A stretch of DNA of 51,806 bases from Rikenella sp. (GCA_022511025.1 JAFLSI010000003.1:1-51806), one strand, 5' to 3'; numbered from the stretch's first letter, positions 42,933-51,641 are shown. Translations and numbers: made by a program. Notes: generated by a model not told the origin, from the letters alone.

Positions 42933-44147
42933 ATGAAAGTCAACGTATCCGAACGCATCTACTGGTTGGGCGTCAACGACCGGCGAAAGGCGCTGTTCGA
43001 AAATTTGTGGCCCTTGCCGGCAGGGGTGAGCTACAACTCCTATTTGATAGTCGATGAAAAGACCGCTCTGCTCGATACGGTCGAAACGGGCGCAGGTGGC
43101 GGTTACGTCGAGTGGATCGAACGACTGCTGGCGGAACATGGACGGCAGGAGCTGGACTACCTCGTCGTCAACCACATGGAGCCGGACCATTCCGGAGAGA
43201 TCGGCGATATCGTGCGGCGGTGGCCACAGGTGCGGATCGTCGGGAACAGCAAGACGTTCAAGATCATCGAGGGGTATTACGGCCTTTCGGAGCATGGGGT
43301 CGAGGTCGGCGACGGAGATCTGCTGGATCTGGGCCATCACAAACTACAGTTCGTAATGACCCCGTGGGTGCACTGGCCGGAGACCATGATGACCTATGAC
43401 ACGACAGAACACATTCTCTTTTCGGGCGACGCTTTCGGGACATTCGGCACGTTGGACGGAGCGGTTTTCGATGACGAGATAGCCGACTTCGATGCGAAAT
43501 ACCTCGGCCAGATGCGGAGGTACTACTCCAATATTGTCGGGAAGTACAGCAACATGGTGCAGAAAGCGCTCGACCGGCTTCGCGATGTTCCGGTTCGGAC
43601 GATCTGTCCGCTGCACGGGCCGGTATGGCGGAGCGAGCCGAAGCGGGTGATCGGCCTCTACGACCGGTGGAGCCGGTACGAGGCGGATGCCGGGGTGGCG
43701 ATCATCTACGGCTCGATGTACGGGAATACGGCCGCGATGGCCGATCGCATCGCCCGACGGTGCGCCGAAGCGGGGATCCGGGATATTACCGTGCGGGATG
43801 CCTCCAAAACCCATCTCTCCTACCTGATCGACGATGTGTGGCGCTGCCGGGGGATCGTACTGGGGAGCTGCGCCTACAATGCCGGTCTGTTTCCGGCCGT
43901 CGAACGCCTGACCGCCGAACTGCTGCACATGGGGGTGAAGGAGAAAGTCTTGGGGCTGTTCGGCTCCTACAGCTGGAACGGAGGCGGCGTGAAAAATTTG
44001 CGGGTTTTTGCCGAACAGATCGGCTGGCCTTTGGTGGCGGAACCGGTGGAGCTGTTCGGGCGGCCGACTCCGGAAAAACTGCTTGCTTGCAACGATTTGG
44101 CGCACGGTATGGCGGAAGCGCTGGCCGGCGCGGCGAAACACGAATAG
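42933..44147 (+). CDS. FprA family A-type flavodiiron protein
   Basis: 404 residues. The N-terminal MBL domain carries the di-iron motif 'NHMEPDHSGE' (H81, E83, D85, H86) and 'SGDAFGTFG'; the C-terminal flavodoxin domain (about 255-395) has the FMN loop 'IYGSMYGNTAAMAD'. This cytoplasmic enzyme reduces O2 to water and/or NO to N2O with electrons from a rubredoxin or NADH-linked partner, which is not nearby. It begins after the structured spacer and is followed four bases later by a thioesterase. Confidence 0.95.
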   Translation: MKVNVSERIYWLGVNDRRKALFENLWPLPAGVSYNSYLIVDEKTALLDTVETGAGGGYVEWIERLLAEHGRQELDYLVVNHMEPDHSGEIGDIVRRWPQVRIVGNSKTFKIIEGYYGLSEHGVEVGDGDLLDLGHHKLQFVMTPWVHWPETMMTYDTTEHILFSGDAFGTFGTLDGAVFDDEIADFDAKYLGQMRRYYSNIVGKYSNMVQKALDRLRDVPVRTICPLHGPVWRSEPKRVIGLYDRWSRYEADAGVAIIYGSMYGNTAAMADRIARRCAEAGIRDITVRDASKTHLSYLIDDVWRCRGIVLGSCAYNAGLFPAVERLTAELLHMGVKEKVLGLFGSYSWNGGGVKNLRVFAEQIGWPLVAEPVELFGRPTPEKLLACNDLAHGMAEALAGAAKHE

Positions 44148-44151
44148 AACG

Positions 44152-44541
44152 ATGAAAGAGATTCCAATCGGTACGAGCTGCACGACGACCGGAGTCGTTG
44201 CGGAGGGAGATACGGCCGCTGTTTTGGGTTCCGGCGACCTGCTGGTATTGGGGACCCCGGCTTTGGCCGCGTGGATGGAAAACGCGGCGATGCGGGCCAT
44301 TGCCCCGTTCTTGACTTTCGGTTCGGAGAGCAGCGTCGGGACGGCGTTGCAGATGACCCACGAGCGGGCTTCGCGGATCGGTGCGCAGATTCGGGCCACG
44401 GCCACGGTTACGGCAGTCGACGGCCGGCGTATCGATTTTACAATCAGTGCTGTAGACGATACCGGAGCGACGGTCGGACGGGGAACGCACACCCGATTTG
44501 TGATCGGGATCGAAAAATTTATGGCCCGAATCGAAAAATAA
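44152..44541 (+). CDS. Hotdog-fold thioesterase (FlK-like)
   Basis: 129 residues from ATG 44152. 'GDLLVLGTPALAAWMENAAMRAI' and 'SSVGTALQMTHERASRIGAQIRATATVTAVDGRRIDFTISAVDD' match the single-domain hotdog thioesterase family related to fluoroacetyl-CoA thioesterase. It probably hydrolyses a short acyl-CoA or acts in housekeeping of stray thioesters. The flavodiiron gene ends four bases upstream, so the two are cotranscribed. Confidence 0.88.
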   Translation: MKEIPIGTSCTTTGVVAEGDTAAVLGSGDLLVLGTPALAAWMENAAMRAIAPFLTFGSESSVGTALQMTHERASRIGAQIRATATVTAVDGRRIDFTISAVDDTGATVGRGTHTRFVIGIEKFMARIEK

Positions 44542-44544
44542 TCG

Positions 44545-44552
44545 TAAATTTG
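44545..44552 (+). promoter_or_regulatory. -7 box for fba
   Basis: TAAATTTG, perfect TAnnTTTG, 54 bases before ATG 44607. Confidence 0.55.
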
Positions 44553-44606
44553 GAGACACGTTGCAGAAACGCGAAACATTACTTAACAAATAATACAAAC
44601 ACACAC

Positions 44607-45680
44607 ATGAGCGACAAAAAATTTCCGGCCGGAGTTCTCACGGGGGACAAAGTGGGCCAACTGTTTGCCTATGCCAAAGAAAAAGGGTTTGCGATTCCGG
44701 CGGTGAACGTTACCGGAACCGACACCATCAACGCAGTGCTCGAAGCGGCCGCAGCGGTCAATTCGCCGGTGATCATCCAGATCTCGAACGGCGGTGCGGC
44801 ATTCGTCGCAGGGAAAGGGCTGAAGCTCGACGGACAGGAAGCCCAGATACTGGGGGCGGTGGCTGCGGCCAAACATGTGCACACGGTGGCCAAGGCCTAT
44901 GGGGTGCCGGTGATTCTGCACACCGACCATGCTGCGAAAAAACTGCTGCCGTGGATCGACGGACTGCTCGACGCCAGCGAAAAACACTTCGCCGAGACCG
45001 GGACGCCGCTTTTCAGCTCGCACATGCTCGACCTGAGTGAAGAGCCGCTGAACGAAAACCTCGAAATCTGCGCGAAATACCTGACCCGGATGGCCAAGAT
45101 GGGGATGACCCTCGAAATCGAACTGGGGATTACCGGCGGCGAAGAAGACGGGGTGGACAACTCGCACGTCGACTCGTCGAAACTCTACACCCAGTCGGAA
45201 GATGTCTGCGCAGCTTACCAGACCCTGATGAAGATCAGCCCGAACTTCACCATCGCGGCATCGTTCGGGAACGTCCACGGGGTTTACAAACCGGGGAATG
45301 TGGTGCTCGAACCGAAGATTCTGCGCGACTCGCAGGCCTACATCCACAAAACCTTGAACACGGCGTCGGACAAACCGGTGAATTTCGTTTTCCACGGCGG
45401 TTCGGGTTCGGAACCGGAAAAGATCGCCGAAGCCATTTCGTACGGGGTGATCAAGATGAACATCGACACCGACACCCAGTGGGCTTTCTGGAACGGGATT
45501 CGTCTGTTCTACCAGAAAAACGAGGCTTACCTCCAGGGACAGCTCGGCAATCCGGAAGGGCCGGACAAACCGAACAAAAAGTACTACGACCCGCGGAACT
45601 GGCTCCGGGCAGGAGAGGTGTCGATCATCGAACGCCTGAAGATCGCTTTCGACAACCTGAACTGCGTGAACGTACTGTAA
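44607..45680 (+). CDS. fbaA: Class II fructose-bisphosphate aldolase
   Basis: 357 residues from ATG 44607, the long (type IIa) zinc aldolase. 'VPVILHTDHAAKKLLPWIDGLL' holds catalytic Asp and zinc His residues, 'EIELGITGGEEDGVDN' matches the E. coli-type segment, and 'VFHGGSGS' is a phosphate/zinc site. It cleaves fructose 1,6-bisphosphate in glycolysis and works in reverse in gluconeogenesis. It has its own promoter box and a strong terminator behind it. Confidence 0.96.
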   Translation: MSDKKFPAGVLTGDKVGQLFAYAKEKGFAIPAVNVTGTDTINAVLEAAAAVNSPVIIQISNGGAAFVAGKGLKLDGQEAQILGAVAAAKHVHTVAKAYGVPVILHTDHAAKKLLPWIDGLLDASEKHFAETGTPLFSSHMLDLSEEPLNENLEICAKYLTRMAKMGMTLEIELGITGGEEDGVDNSHVDSSKLYTQSEDVCAAYQTLMKISPNFTIAASFGNVHGVYKPGNVVLEPKILRDSQAYIHKTLNTASDKPVNFVFHGGSGSEPEKIAEAISYGVIKMNIDTDTQWAFWNGIRLFYQKNEAYLQGQLGNPEGPDKPNKKYYDPRNWLRAGEVSIIERLKIAFDNLNCVNVL

Positions 45681-45696
45681 TCCGCAGAAACACCGA

Positions 45697-45730
45697 GAAC
45701 AGCCCCGCTGCCGGGGCTGTTCGTTTTATT
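45697..45730 (+). terminator. Rho-independent terminator after fba
   Basis: GAACAGCCCC-gctgcc-GGGGCTGTTC, a perfect 10-bp stem, then 'gttttatt'. It starts 16 bases after the fba stop. Confidence 0.9.
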
Positions 45731-45756
45731 CAAACTCTTTTCAATCCATTCCATCC

Positions 45757-46980
45757 ATGAAAAATGCAGTGGCCATACTGTGTGCAGGGGGGCCTGCACC
45801 GGGTATCAACACCGTAATCAGCTCCGTTACCAAGATTTTCAGCCAGAACGGCTACCAGGTCATCGGGCTGAACGGCGGGTATAAAAGTTTAGTGAGCGAC
45901 GAACCGGATTTCGTTTACCTCGACTTCGAGACCGCCGACACGATCTACTGCCGCGGCGGATCGGCCTTGGTGATGAGCCGGTACAAACCGACGGACAAGG
46001 AGTTTCGCACCGACTTTTTCGAGCGCTACAACGTCAAAGTATTGGTTACGATCGGGGGCGACGACACGGCGTCGACCGCCAACCGGCTGACCAAGTTCCT
46101 CAAACAGAAAGGGATCGACGTGTCGAGCATCCATGTGCCGAAGACCATCGACAACGACCTGCCGCTTCCGGCCGGGTATCCGACATTCGGCTACAACTCG
46201 GCCAAGGAGGAGGGGGTGAAGTTGGCCACCACGCTCTACGAAGATGCCCGGACCAGCGGAAACTGGTTCGTCGTATCGGCCATGGGGCGCGAGGCGGGAC
46301 ACTTGGCATTCGGGATCGGATCGGCGTGCCACTACCCGATGATCGTGATTCCGGAGATGTTCAACAAAACCCCGATCACGTTCGACAAGATTACGCGGCT
46401 CGTAATTTCGTCGATGGTGAAGCGCCGTTTATTAGGGATTCCGTACGGCGTGGCGGTCATTTCCGAAGGGGTCTTCCACTTCATGAACGACGATGAGGTG
46501 ATCAACACCGGGGTGCAGTTCACCTACGACGAACACGGGCATCCGGAGTTGGGGAACGTCAGCAAGTCGCATATCTTCAACATGCTCGTTCAGAAAAAAC
46601 TCAAAACCTTGCGCATCAAGGTCAAGAGCCGTCCGAACGAAATCGGGTACGAACTGCGCTGCTGCCGGCCGATCGCCTACGACTTGTCCTATGCGACGCA
46701 GCTGGGGTTGGGCGTGTACGAACTGTATCAGGCAGGGCACAGCGGCTGTATGGTAACGGTGGGTCGGGACGGTTCGGTCGAACCGCTCTTTATGGACAGC
46801 GTGGCGGACAAGAACGGAAAGATCATGCCGCGGTTGGTTGATGTGAACTCCCGGAAGATTCAGCAGATTATCCAGAACAACCTGCACTACATCACGCCGG
46901 AGGACTACAAAGGGGCGTCGAAATATGTCGACGATCCGGAGGAGTACGACTTCATGAAGATTCTCGAATGGGACAAGTAG
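45757..46980 (+). CDS. pfp: Phosphofructokinase, PPi-dependent type
   Basis: 407 residues. 'CAGGPAPGINTVI' is the nucleotide/PPi loop. The two diagnostic sites read 'GGDDT' (100-104), with Asp103 instead of the Gly of ATP enzymes, and 'PKTIDNDL' (128-135), with Lys129 instead of Gly. Both are marks of pyrophosphate-dependent phosphofructokinase, a reversible enzyme. This is inference from family knowledge, not an assay. It is separated from aldolase by a terminator and ends at another strong terminator. Confidence 0.93.
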   Translation: MKNAVAILCAGGPAPGINTVISSVTKIFSQNGYQVIGLNGGYKSLVSDEPDFVYLDFETADTIYCRGGSALVMSRYKPTDKEFRTDFFERYNVKVLVTIGGDDTASTANRLTKFLKQKGIDVSSIHVPKTIDNDLPLPAGYPTFGYNSAKEEGVKLATTLYEDARTSGNWFVVSAMGREAGHLAFGIGSACHYPMIVIPEMFNKTPITFDKITRLVISSMVKRRLLGIPYGVAVISEGVFHFMNDDEVINTGVQFTYDEHGHPELGNVSKSHIFNMLVQKKLKTLRIKVKSRPNEIGYELRCCRPIAYDLSYATQLGLGVYELYQAGHSGCMVTVGRDGSVEPLFMDSVADKNGKIMPRLVDVNSRKIQQIIQNNLHYITPEDYKGASKYVDDPEEYDFMKILEWDK

Positions 46981-47018
46981 TAATCCTCTGAAAAGGGTAT
47001 TTTTGTCTTGGACTGCCG

Positions 47019-47053
47019 AGGCCTCGAAAGAGCAATCTTTCGAGGCCTTTTTT
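47019..47053 (+). terminator. Rho-independent terminator after pfp
   Basis: AGGCCTCGAAAGA-gcaa-TCTTTCGAGGCCT, a perfect 13-bp stem with a run of T's (TTTTTT). It begins 39 bases after the stop. Confidence 0.92.
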
Positions 47054-47095
47054 CGTGAGAAGAGGGACAGGGCTAACCGATTGGGATAAAATCGG

Positions 47096-48052
47096 TTAAT
47101 TTTTTGTCGGCTGCTCGAGCGTTTCCGGATCATCGACCAACGTGTCGTTCTCCCTTTCGAGGACGAGCGAGCCTTGACCGGCATTGCTGCACAGCAAAGT
47201 CAGAATTTTGTTCATTTTCCGGGTAATCGTGTAGGAGGTCATCGGTTTGCTGAACTGAATTTTGCTGCCGTCGCCTTTGGTCCAGGTAATGGCGATGGGA
47301 ATATCTTCCGAATAGTCGTCCGCCGTCCAGTCATTGCCCATAAAATTCTCGAACGTGAAAATCTTTTTGGTAACAGCCGTCGGATCGTCCGGCGTCAGCG
47401 TGAACGTCGGTGCTCCCTCCATCTTGACCTCGATCGACCCCTCCGTAAAATCTTCCGGCACGATCGTAAGCCCGAAACAGACATATTTCAGCGGTATGGT
47501 CAGCGTACCTCCCCGCTCCGGTCGGTAATTTTTGACTACGCCGTAGTATCGTTCGATCGGCGGTCGGGCATACTCCGTCTTTTTGCCTCCCTCCTCGTTG
47601 ATTACTGCCTTTCCTGTATTAATTTCGAGGTAATTCTCAGAAGACGATTTTATAAATTCATTGGTGATTTTTCCCGGAGTACCGCTAAAACCACCAACTA
47701 AAAATGGATCCTGATACCCACCATTTTCTCCTTTCGCAATCAGATCCTTGCCGTTCGGCACCACCGAGACCTCGATTTTATAGGTCGATCCCAACTCCAA
47801 ATCCAAACTCATCCGGCTTTCGTCGTCGAAAATCCCATAGGCGTATTGAAGAATACTTCCTTTATATATCTGAACGGCATACAGATCCTTGGAACTCGCC
47901 TTGGTCAATGTCAGCGGTTCGTCTCGCTCCACAATATCTTCCCGGTCGAGCAGCAGCTGAACAGTATATTTTTCGGGCAGCGGATCGGGTTTGTCCAACC
48001 GGCACGAAACCATCGAAGAAATAGCTAACAGAATGAAAATCAGGTTTTTCAT
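47096..48052 (-). CDS. Lipoprotein of unknown function
   Basis: 318 residues. Signal peptide and lipobox 'AISSMVSC' (Cys17), then a mainly beta-strand protein with no family recognised. Regions such as 'LYAVQIYKGSILQYAYGIFDDESRMSLDLELGSTYKIEVSVVPNG' resemble the Ig-like or fimbrillin-type domains of Bacteroidales surface proteins, but only in general style. It lies between the phosphofructokinase terminator and the MBL gene. Lower GC in places than the neighbours. The promoter is not clear; TTG-N20-AAATTTTG lies upstream. Confidence 0.8.
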   Translation of the reverse strand: MKNLIFILLAISSMVSCRLDKPDPLPEKYTVQLLLDREDIVERDEPLTLTKASSKDLYAVQIYKGSILQYAYGIFDDESRMSLDLELGSTYKIEVSVVPNGKDLIAKGENGGYQDPFLVGGFSGTPGKITNEFIKSSSENYLEINTGKAVINEEGGKKTEYARPPIERYYGVVKNYRPERGGTLTIPLKYVCFGLTIVPEDFTEGSIEVKMEGAPTFTLTPDDPTAVTKKIFTFENFMGNDWTADDYSEDIPIAITWTKGDGSKIQFSKPMTSYTITRKMNKILTLLCSNAGQGSLVLERENDTLVDDPETLEQPTKN

Positions 48053-48158
48053 GGTATATCAACAAAATTTTGTCGAAATATCATGCTTTTCAACCTGAAT
48101 GCAAAGCGAAAAAACATTTCGCGTTACGATCTGTGTTTTTCGCGATATGACAATCCTT

Positions 48159-48824
48159 TTACCGGATGATGATGCCGGGCAGGGCTTTTCGAAGCCGCTC
48201 CCGATCCACCGACTCGAAATGGTAGGGATAGAGGTATTGCGGCTCGATGATTTTTGCCGCCTCGATCCACTCCTCCTCGCTCATCGTATAAGGCAGCATT
48301 TGCGGCAAAAAGGCTATGTCGACCGGTTTCAACCGCCGCATTTCCGGTATCAGTTCCGTATCGCCGGCGATGTAGATGCGGCGGCCGCCGATCGTCAGCA
48401 GATAACCGTTCCCCTCCCCTATCGGGTGAAAGGGCACGCCGGCACTCCGCTCGCGCAGGATGTTGTAGGCCGGAACCGCTTCGATCCCGATCCGGCCGGC
48501 ATAGAGGGCCGACTGACCGTTGGCGAGCGTAACGACCGGCTGAGTAAAACCGTCGGCCCGCAGCCGTTCTGCCGTTTTGGGCGGAGCGACCAATGTCGTC
48601 TCCGGGCGAGCGATCGCCCGAATCGCCTGTGGATCGTAATGATCGTAATGGTCGTGGGTCAGCAGGATTGCCGTCGCGGGCGGTAGCAACGAGAAGTCGG
48701 CGACTGCGCTATAGGGATCGACGACGATCGTTTCCTCCTGCCAGCTCAAACAAACGGAGCCATGGCCGATCGGTGCGACCCGGAGTTCGCCGTAACAGTC
48801 GGCGGAGTGTTGAAGCATGCTCAT
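48159..48824 (-). CDS. MBL-fold metal-dependent hydrolase (UPF0173-like)
   Basis: 221 residues. 'ILLTHDHYDHYDPQAI' is the HxHxDH zinc motif, 'YIAGDTELIPEMRRLKPVDIAFLPQML' and 'YPYHFESVD' hold the further ligands. It belongs to the L-ascorbate-6-phosphate lactonase/UPF0173-type group of small MBL hydrolases; the substrate is unknown. ATG 48824 or 48818 may be the start. It is divergent from the long leader of the BspA-like gene. Confidence 0.88.
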   Translation of the reverse strand: MSMLQHSADCYGELRVAPIGHGSVCLSWQEETIVVDPYSAVADFSLLPPATAILLTHDHYDHYDPQAIRAIARPETTLVAPPKTAERLRADGFTQPVVTLANGQSALYAGRIGIEAVPAYNILRERSAGVPFHPIGEGNGYLLTIGGRRIYIAGDTELIPEMRRLKPVDIAFLPQMLPYTMSEEEWIEAAKIIEPQYLYPYHFESVDRERLRKALPGIIIR

Positions 48825-49330
48825 AGTGGAGTAAAAGTAGGATTTTTATGTTGAAATCCCACAAAAAACGTACATTTGGCTACTCAGCCCGACGAAATGT
48901 GGCAGCAATTTTCCTAATAATTATAATTTCCCAGCAATACTTCACCAAGGTGAGTGCTTGTTCGTGTGCGAAAATATGGTATCTTTGTGGTGCTGAGTGC
49001 CTCCCGGCACGCGGCAGACATATCAGAGAAAGTGTTTTCGCACGGTCCTAAGTAGGAAATGTGGTAATTTCACGACTGAAGGACGACGAACAGCACTCAT
49101 TTCTTGTTTAGATGATGACGGGCGAACGTATCTGTTGCATTCGCATACCTCATATCTATACAAGTGTGGGGTATTGCGTCGTTTATTTCAGTCAAGGTCT
49201 TACCACAACCTCCTACTTGATAAACGAAATCGACTCCACACTTTCTATTTTTTAACTTGCTGAAATTCATATAGCTACCAGGAGTCGATGGCGATTGATG
49301 TTTAACGCGATGCACAAAACAAAAGTGGCC
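48825..49330 (+). promoter_or_regulatory. 506-base non-coding leader/promoter region of BspA-like gene
   Basis: No convincing protein gene lies here. It is AT-rich compared with the core and full of complementary segments: TCACC-aa-GGTGA (48942-48953), GTGCC-tccc-GGCAC (48997-49010), GTGCGAAAA with TTTTCGCAC (48966-48974, 49035-49043), AAGTGTGG with CCACACTT (49162-49169, 49236-49243) and ATCGACTCC with GGAGTCGAT (49229-49237, 49281-49289). The last two pairs share bases 49236-49237 and exclude each other. The promoter below would give a leader of about 335 bases. The sequence looks like multicopy Bacteroidales DNA, from memory only. Confidence 0.6.
48958..48987 (+). promoter_or_regulatory. 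Full Bacteroidetes promoter before BspA-like leader
   Basis: TTG (48958-48960), 19-base spacer, TATCTTTG (48980-48987). It is the best complete match to the TTG-N19-TAnnTTTG consensus in the window, and points toward the BspA-like gene about 345 bases away. Confidence 0.75.
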
Positions 49331-50983
49331 ATGAAACGACTATTTCCTATTGGGGCGATTTTGACCCTGTTGCTGGCCGTCGGTTGCAGCAAGAGCGACG
49401 ACTATTTCGACGAACCAAAGCCAGACGAGGAACCGACAGAACAGTTCGATGTACTCTGCGAGCAGATAAATAGAAATATGGCCTCGTTACAGGCATTGAT
49501 CGGCGTCATGCAGGAGGGAGATTATATCGACGAGGTAAGCCCCGTTATGCAAGGCGGTAAAGAAATCGGCCATACGATTACTTTTGAAGATAGCGATCCG
49601 ATTACCATCTATTACAGCACGGAGAACGACACGGAGGCAAATGGAGCAATGCCGGTTATCAGTGTGCGGCAGGACGAAGACGAAGTTTATTATTGGACGT
49701 TAAACGGCGCTTGGCTTCTGGAGAAAGGGAATAAAGTTCAGGTACAGTCTGCTCTGCCCCAACTGAAATTGCAGAATGGAGAGTGGTATCTATCCAATGA
49801 CGGGGAGCAAACTTGGCAAAAGTACGGAAAAGCGACCGAGGCCGATTACGATAGGACATTTCAAAGTGTAACCGAGAAGGAGGATAATGTCGATATTATT
49901 TTGTCCAACGGTTCCAAGATCACCTTGCCGAGAATAACCGCGTTGACCGTTCAGATTATGGAGCAGGACACCCTGTTGCAATTCTTGGACGATGAGACGA
50001 AAACGATCTGTTACACCATTACCGGGGGAGGTAAGAACCAGGTTGTAAAGGTTGAAATGCAGAATGACGACGGAGGTTACACGCTTCATACGACCTCGGA
50101 ATCGGCGACCGCCGGTACGGTCGATATTCAGGCAAATACTCCGACCGAAAATCGCGTGATCGTATCGGTTTCCAACAGTCGCCAAACGGTTCAGGCGAGT
50201 ATCGCTGTGGCTGGATATCCGCCTTTCGACGGACTGACCATCCGGGTAGAGACTCCGGGAACGTTGTCCCAGTTATTGAGCGAACACGACCAATCGATCC
50301 TTACCGAACTGAGAGTAATCGGTTCGATCGATGACGAGGATATTGCCACCTTGAAAGCTCTTGCGAAGCGTCTTTTACTTACGAATTTTCTTTTAATACT
50401 GGATATAGAGAATACGGATATAACCAGTCTGCCAGAAGAAGCTTTTTTTGCATGCAAGAAACTGACTGCCATTAAACTACCTAAAACTTTAACAACAATT
50501 GGAGATCGGGCATTTCATTCCTGTTCCGATTTGACGAGTATAACAATTCCGAACAGTGTTACGACGATTGGAGAGTGGGCATTTGAACTTTGTACCAACC
50601 TGACGAGTATAACAATCCCGAACAGTGTTACGACGATTAGAGAGTGGACTTTTGCTTTCTGTTCCAATTTGACGAGTATAACAATTCCGAACAGCGTTAC
50701 GACGATTGGAGACTATACATTTGCAAAGTGCACCAGCTTGACAAGTATAACAATCCCAAACAGTGTTACGACAATTGGAAGCCAGGCATTGGCTGGTTGT
50801 GATCGCCTCACACGAATCGATTGCCAACCCAACACGCCTCCACAATTAGGTAGTGAGGTATTCCAGCTAACACCAGTAGAAAATTGTGTGTTATACGTTC
50901 CGACAGGTTGTGCAGAGGCCTATCGTACCGCTGAGGGCTGGAAATCCTATACTTTCCAAGAGATCATCGAAACCAATTTCTAA
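49331..50983 (+). CDS. BspA-like leucine-rich repeat surface lipoprotein with DUF4988-like N terminus
   Basis: 550 residues from ATG 49331; the track's earlier start would lack a proper signal. Lipobox 'LLLAVGC' (Cys19) is followed by 'SKSDDYFDE', an acidic stretch similar to the surface-export signal of Bacteroidetes lipoproteins. Residues about 35-185 match DUF4988 ('FEDSDPITIYYS', 'YYWTLNGAWLLEKGNKV', 'LQNGEWYLSNDGEQTWQKYG'). Residues 377-491 are 23-residue BspA repeats 'LTSITIPNSVTTIG..AF..C'. It is probably surface exposed and binds host or bacterial ligands. AT-rich compared with the core. Confidence 0.9.
   Translation: MKRLFPIGAILTLLLAVGCSKSDDYFDEPKPDEEPTEQFDVLCEQINRNMASLQALIGVMQEGDYIDEVSPVMQGGKEIGHTITFEDSDPITIYYSTENDTEANGAMPVISVRQDEDEVYYWTLNGAWLLEKGNKVQVQSALPQLKLQNGEWYLSNDGEQTWQKYGKATEADYDRTFQSVTEKEDNVDIILSNGSKITLPRITALTVQIMEQDTLLQFLDDETKTICYTITGGGKNQVVKVEMQNDDGGYTLHTTSESATAGTVDIQANTPTENRVIVSVSNSRQTVQASIAVAGYPPFDGLTIRVETPGTLSQLLSEHDQSILTELRVIGSIDDEDIATLKALAKRLLLTNFLLILDIENTDITSLPEEAFFACKKLTAIKLPKTLTTIGDRAFHSCSDLTSITIPNSVTTIGEWAFELCTNLTSITIPNSVTTIREWTFAFCSNLTSITIPNSVTTIGDYTFAKCTSLTSITIPNSVTTIGSQALAGCDRLTRIDCQPNTPPQLGSEVFQLTPVENCVLYVPTGCAEAYRTAEGWKSYTFQEIIETNF
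50528..50803 (+). repeat. Four tandem 69-bp repeats in the BspA-like gene
   Basis: Units start at 50528, 50597, 50666 and 50735, each encoding '(D/N/S)LTSITIPNSVTTI...C'. The block 'TTGACGAGTATAACAATTCC' recurs with few changes. A diverged unit precedes (50459) and another follows. Length could vary by recombination. Confidence 0.92.
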
Positions 50984-51005
50984 CCTTTCTTAAACTTTTT
51001 TAGTT

Positions 51006-51641
51006 ATGAATGAAAATCAAGATCAATCAATGAAAAACACAAAACTTTTCGCCGCTTACGAAAAAGCGATCGAGGGTCAACAGTTTATCGTAGGACGTTA
51101 CAATACGTGGATGAACTACTATGCAATTTTTGTCGGTGCACTTTTCCTCGCGCTCTATACGATCTGGCCACAACAAGATATGACAAGCGAGAAAGCGAAA
51201 ATATGGTTTCTGCCAGCTATCATTACTTTGATTGGTTGGATTGCTTCTCTGGGTTGGTACGGAGCTTTGCTCGGTTACCGAAAATGGAATGGACATTGGA
51301 TGATGGTTGTACATAAAATAGAGAAAACCATTAGCAACAAAGGGACTGAAGAAGATTTTTTCCCGTTAGTCTATGGAGATATGCCGGGATCAAACCATTC
51401 ACATGGTGCGGAGCGGTATATGCCAGGGTATCTTTCGACCCAGAAAATAACGGGGACATTTATCTTTTTTGTAGCATTGGCTTGGATTGCGGTCTTCGGG
51501 TATACGATCTACTGTTGGACTAATTGCCTATGTGCGAGTATATATTCCGGTACAATAGTCTTGATTGCAACTCTATTGATTTGGATACTCTTCCATTATC
51601 TTGGCTGTCGTGCCTACTGCTCCACCATCTCGCAAGACTAA
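51006..51641 (+). CDS. Four-span membrane protein, RipA-like (tentative)
   Basis: 211 residues. Hydrophobic spans at about 36-54 ('NYYAIFVGALFLALYTIWP'), 67-90 ('IWFLPAIITLIGWIASLGWYGALL'), 147-167 ('GTFIFFVALAWIAVFGYTIYC') and 177-200. The N terminus 'YEKAIEGQQFIVGRYNTWMNYYAIFVGALF' and overall layout resemble the RipA-type octameric membrane proteins, but I am unsure of that. No enzyme motif is visible. It follows the BspA-like gene by 22 bases and may share its transcript. AT-rich, and behind it is a strong terminator. Confidence 0.7.
   Translation: MNENQDQSMKNTKLFAAYEKAIEGQQFIVGRYNTWMNYYAIFVGALFLALYTIWPQQDMTSEKAKIWFLPAIITLIGWIASLGWYGALLGYRKWNGHWMMVVHKIEKTISNKGTEEDFFPLVYGDMPGSNHSHGAERYMPGYLSTQKITGTFIFFVALAWIAVFGYTIYCWTNCLCASIYSGTIVLIATLLIWILFHYLGCRAYCSTISQD

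Noticed and set aside
48848-49051. 67-residue plus ORF
   Set aside because: It begins upstream of the promoter that runs through it and lacks a domain; likely part of the non-coding repeat-like segment.
49097-49315. 72-residue minus ORF in the BspA leader
   Set aside because: No start context or domain, and it lies within dense inverted repeats; regarded as chance, though homologs would change that.
50528-50803. Tandem repeats as a CRISPR array
   Set aside because: The units are contiguous 69-bp coding repeats in frame, without spacers; they encode LRR units.
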